Assembly: GCF_037176765.1 (NCBI RefSeq) | Contig: NC_090025.1 | Coordinates: 173,212,040-173,276,039, forward strand | Length of the DNA stretch: 64,000 nucleotides | From: Anolis sagrei | Taxonomy: Eukaryota; Chordata; Lepidosauria; Squamata; Anolidae | Direction of reading: 5' to 3' | Shown: positions 63,087 to 64,000 of the stretch, piece after piece | Position numbering within the stretch: position 1 is the stretch's first letter | Layout of the letters: the number at the start of each line of letters is the position of its first letter | Position numbers and translations under genes: made by a program | Notes under the pieces: generated by a model | What the model was told of the DNA's origin: nothing | Databases searched by the model: none | The model's input: only the letters and a program-made list of their open reading frames with translations

Positions 63087-63210
63087 CAGTGGTTCTCAAC
63101 TTGAGGGTCCCCACAGGTTGGCCTACTACTCCTGGCCAGTTTACCAGCTGCTAGGATTTCTGGGAGTTGAAGGCCAAAACATCTGGGGACCCACAGGTTG
63201 AGAACCACTG
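63087..63210. repeat. hAT-like foldback element with target duplication
   Basis: Ends cagtggttctcaacttg and caggttgagaaccactg. Flanks ctctaaca and ctctaacg are an 8-bp duplication with one mismatch. MKRN1 intron 1. Confidence 0.92.
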
Positions 63211-64000
63211 CTCTAACGTGTGAGGAATAGGTTACTTTCTAAATTTAATGAACTATGTGATCGCAAACAGTACATCTATGGGTCACTTTCATACATTGCT
63301 ATTTTCTCTTTAAACTGTCTACAGCAAAACATAACATTTGTCATAACATATGGCATGCAAGGGAGATATTTTGGGCCAAGCAGCTGCTTAAACTGCAAGC
63401 TTGTAGTGCAAAACCTCCAAGAAATCCCACTCACTGCACCGAATGCATTCTTGTCCCAACTAGAACATACACTTTGTATCAATGAACTATCAATGTAAGT
63501 GCTGATTTGCCATTCGGGAATTGATTCAATTGATCTATTCCAGTTGCAACAAGTAATTGGATTGAGGTCTACAGCAATTTTGCCGTTCCGAAATCAAATC
63601 ATATTCATGCACATAAACAAGAGGATTTAGTAGCTCCAAAATGAATGGATATGGGATGTCAAGGATTTAAGAAAAATGGCCAAGAGCAAAGGGCATTCAG
63701 ACTCTGCAGTTGTTCATGGAAAGGTTGAATGCTTTGCAGCCAGTTAAAATGCTAACATGAGGAATATTCTGTTTATAGATTTCAGTATCATAACTGATCA
63801 TTTGGCTTTAAATGTGCTATTGGATTTTAAAACTACTTCAATTTTACAAAGTCTAGATCTTGGCTATCCTGTTAATAAAATATTGGGGGGGGGGAGGTAT
63901 CTTGGAAATATATCTTGAAAGCAGGATTAGCGGTATGTTAAGATGGGAAATACACATTACTACTATCACCATAGTGTTTCTTTTTTATCCTTGAATGTTT
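63211..64000. other. MKRN1 intron sequence without recognised features
   Basis: I see no repeat or exon here apart from a short G run near 63885-63895. Confidence 0.6.

Larger units (their letters stand above)
57249..64000 (-). other. MKRN1: MKRN1 intron 1 (partial)
   Basis: At least 6.7 kb of intron. It holds a BovB tail (59.27-59.44 kb), two inverted copies of an unnamed repeat (59.93 and 61.13 kb), a 5S-derived SINE (61.05-61.39 kb), an L2-like LINE end (61.94-62.28 kb), an unclassified repeat (62.74-63.07 kb) and a hAT-like foldback element (63.09-63.21 kb). No Gly/Ala-rich GC exon like human exon 1 is present. Confidence 0.8.

Overview
The window is vertebrate nuclear DNA, most likely from a squamate reptile (probably an iguanian lizard). 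The evidence is three genes in the order and orientation known from amniotes (SLC37A3 on the minus strand, RAB19 on the plus strand, MKRN1 on the minus strand; human 7q34 has the same block) set in squamate-type repeats: BovB LINEs, CR1 3' ends ending in repeated gattct, tRNA-derived SINEs, 5S-rRNA-derived SINEs, many hAT-like foldback elements with 8-bp target duplications, and long AC/AT microsatellites. Exon borders were read by eye from splice sites and from remembered human protein sequences; no alignment was run.

Layout. 1-1.9 kb: intergenic repeats. About 1.9-31.4 kb: complete SLC37A3 on the minus strand, with a 3'UTR, 14 coding exons that sum to an open frame of 512 codons plus stop, and a probable non-coding first exon in a GC-rich promoter at 31.3-31.5 kb. 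31.5-35.1 kb: a microsatellite-rich intergenic stretch with an inverted minisatellite and foldback elements. About 35.2-42.0 kb: complete RAB19 on the plus strand (non-coding first exon inferred, three coding exons, 214 aa). 42.0-45.9 kb: intergenic BovB, SINE and CR1 copies. 45.9 kb to the window end: MKRN1 on the minus strand. Seven coding exons (2 to 8) are present; exon 1 lies beyond the window and 57.25-64 kb is intron 1.

The three genes have unrelated jobs: a lysosomal transporter of the SLC37 family, a small GTPase of vesicle traffic, and a zinc-finger/RING E3 ubiquitin ligase. No operon-like logic applies. The most useful regulatory signals are a perfect GTCACGTGAC palindrome (the CLEAR/TFEB box of lysosomal genes) at the SLC37A3 promoter, two predicted short upstream ORFs in its spliced leader, and matches to the promoter motif ACTAYRNNNCCCR (ZNF143/THAP11 type) near the SLC37A3 and RAB19 starts and inside MKRN1 intron 3, where they may mark an internal promoter.

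I found no wholly new coding system. The less ordinary items are: a dispersed repeat whose core resembles a hammerhead ribozyme of Penelope-type retroelements (four loci, one a large inverted duplication); an internally deleted mariner-type transposon with near-identical ends; a 149-bp almost perfect palindrome in SLC37A3 intron 1; an array of a 25-bp unit that flips orientation half-way; 5S-rRNA-derived SINEs; and several clean nested insertions.
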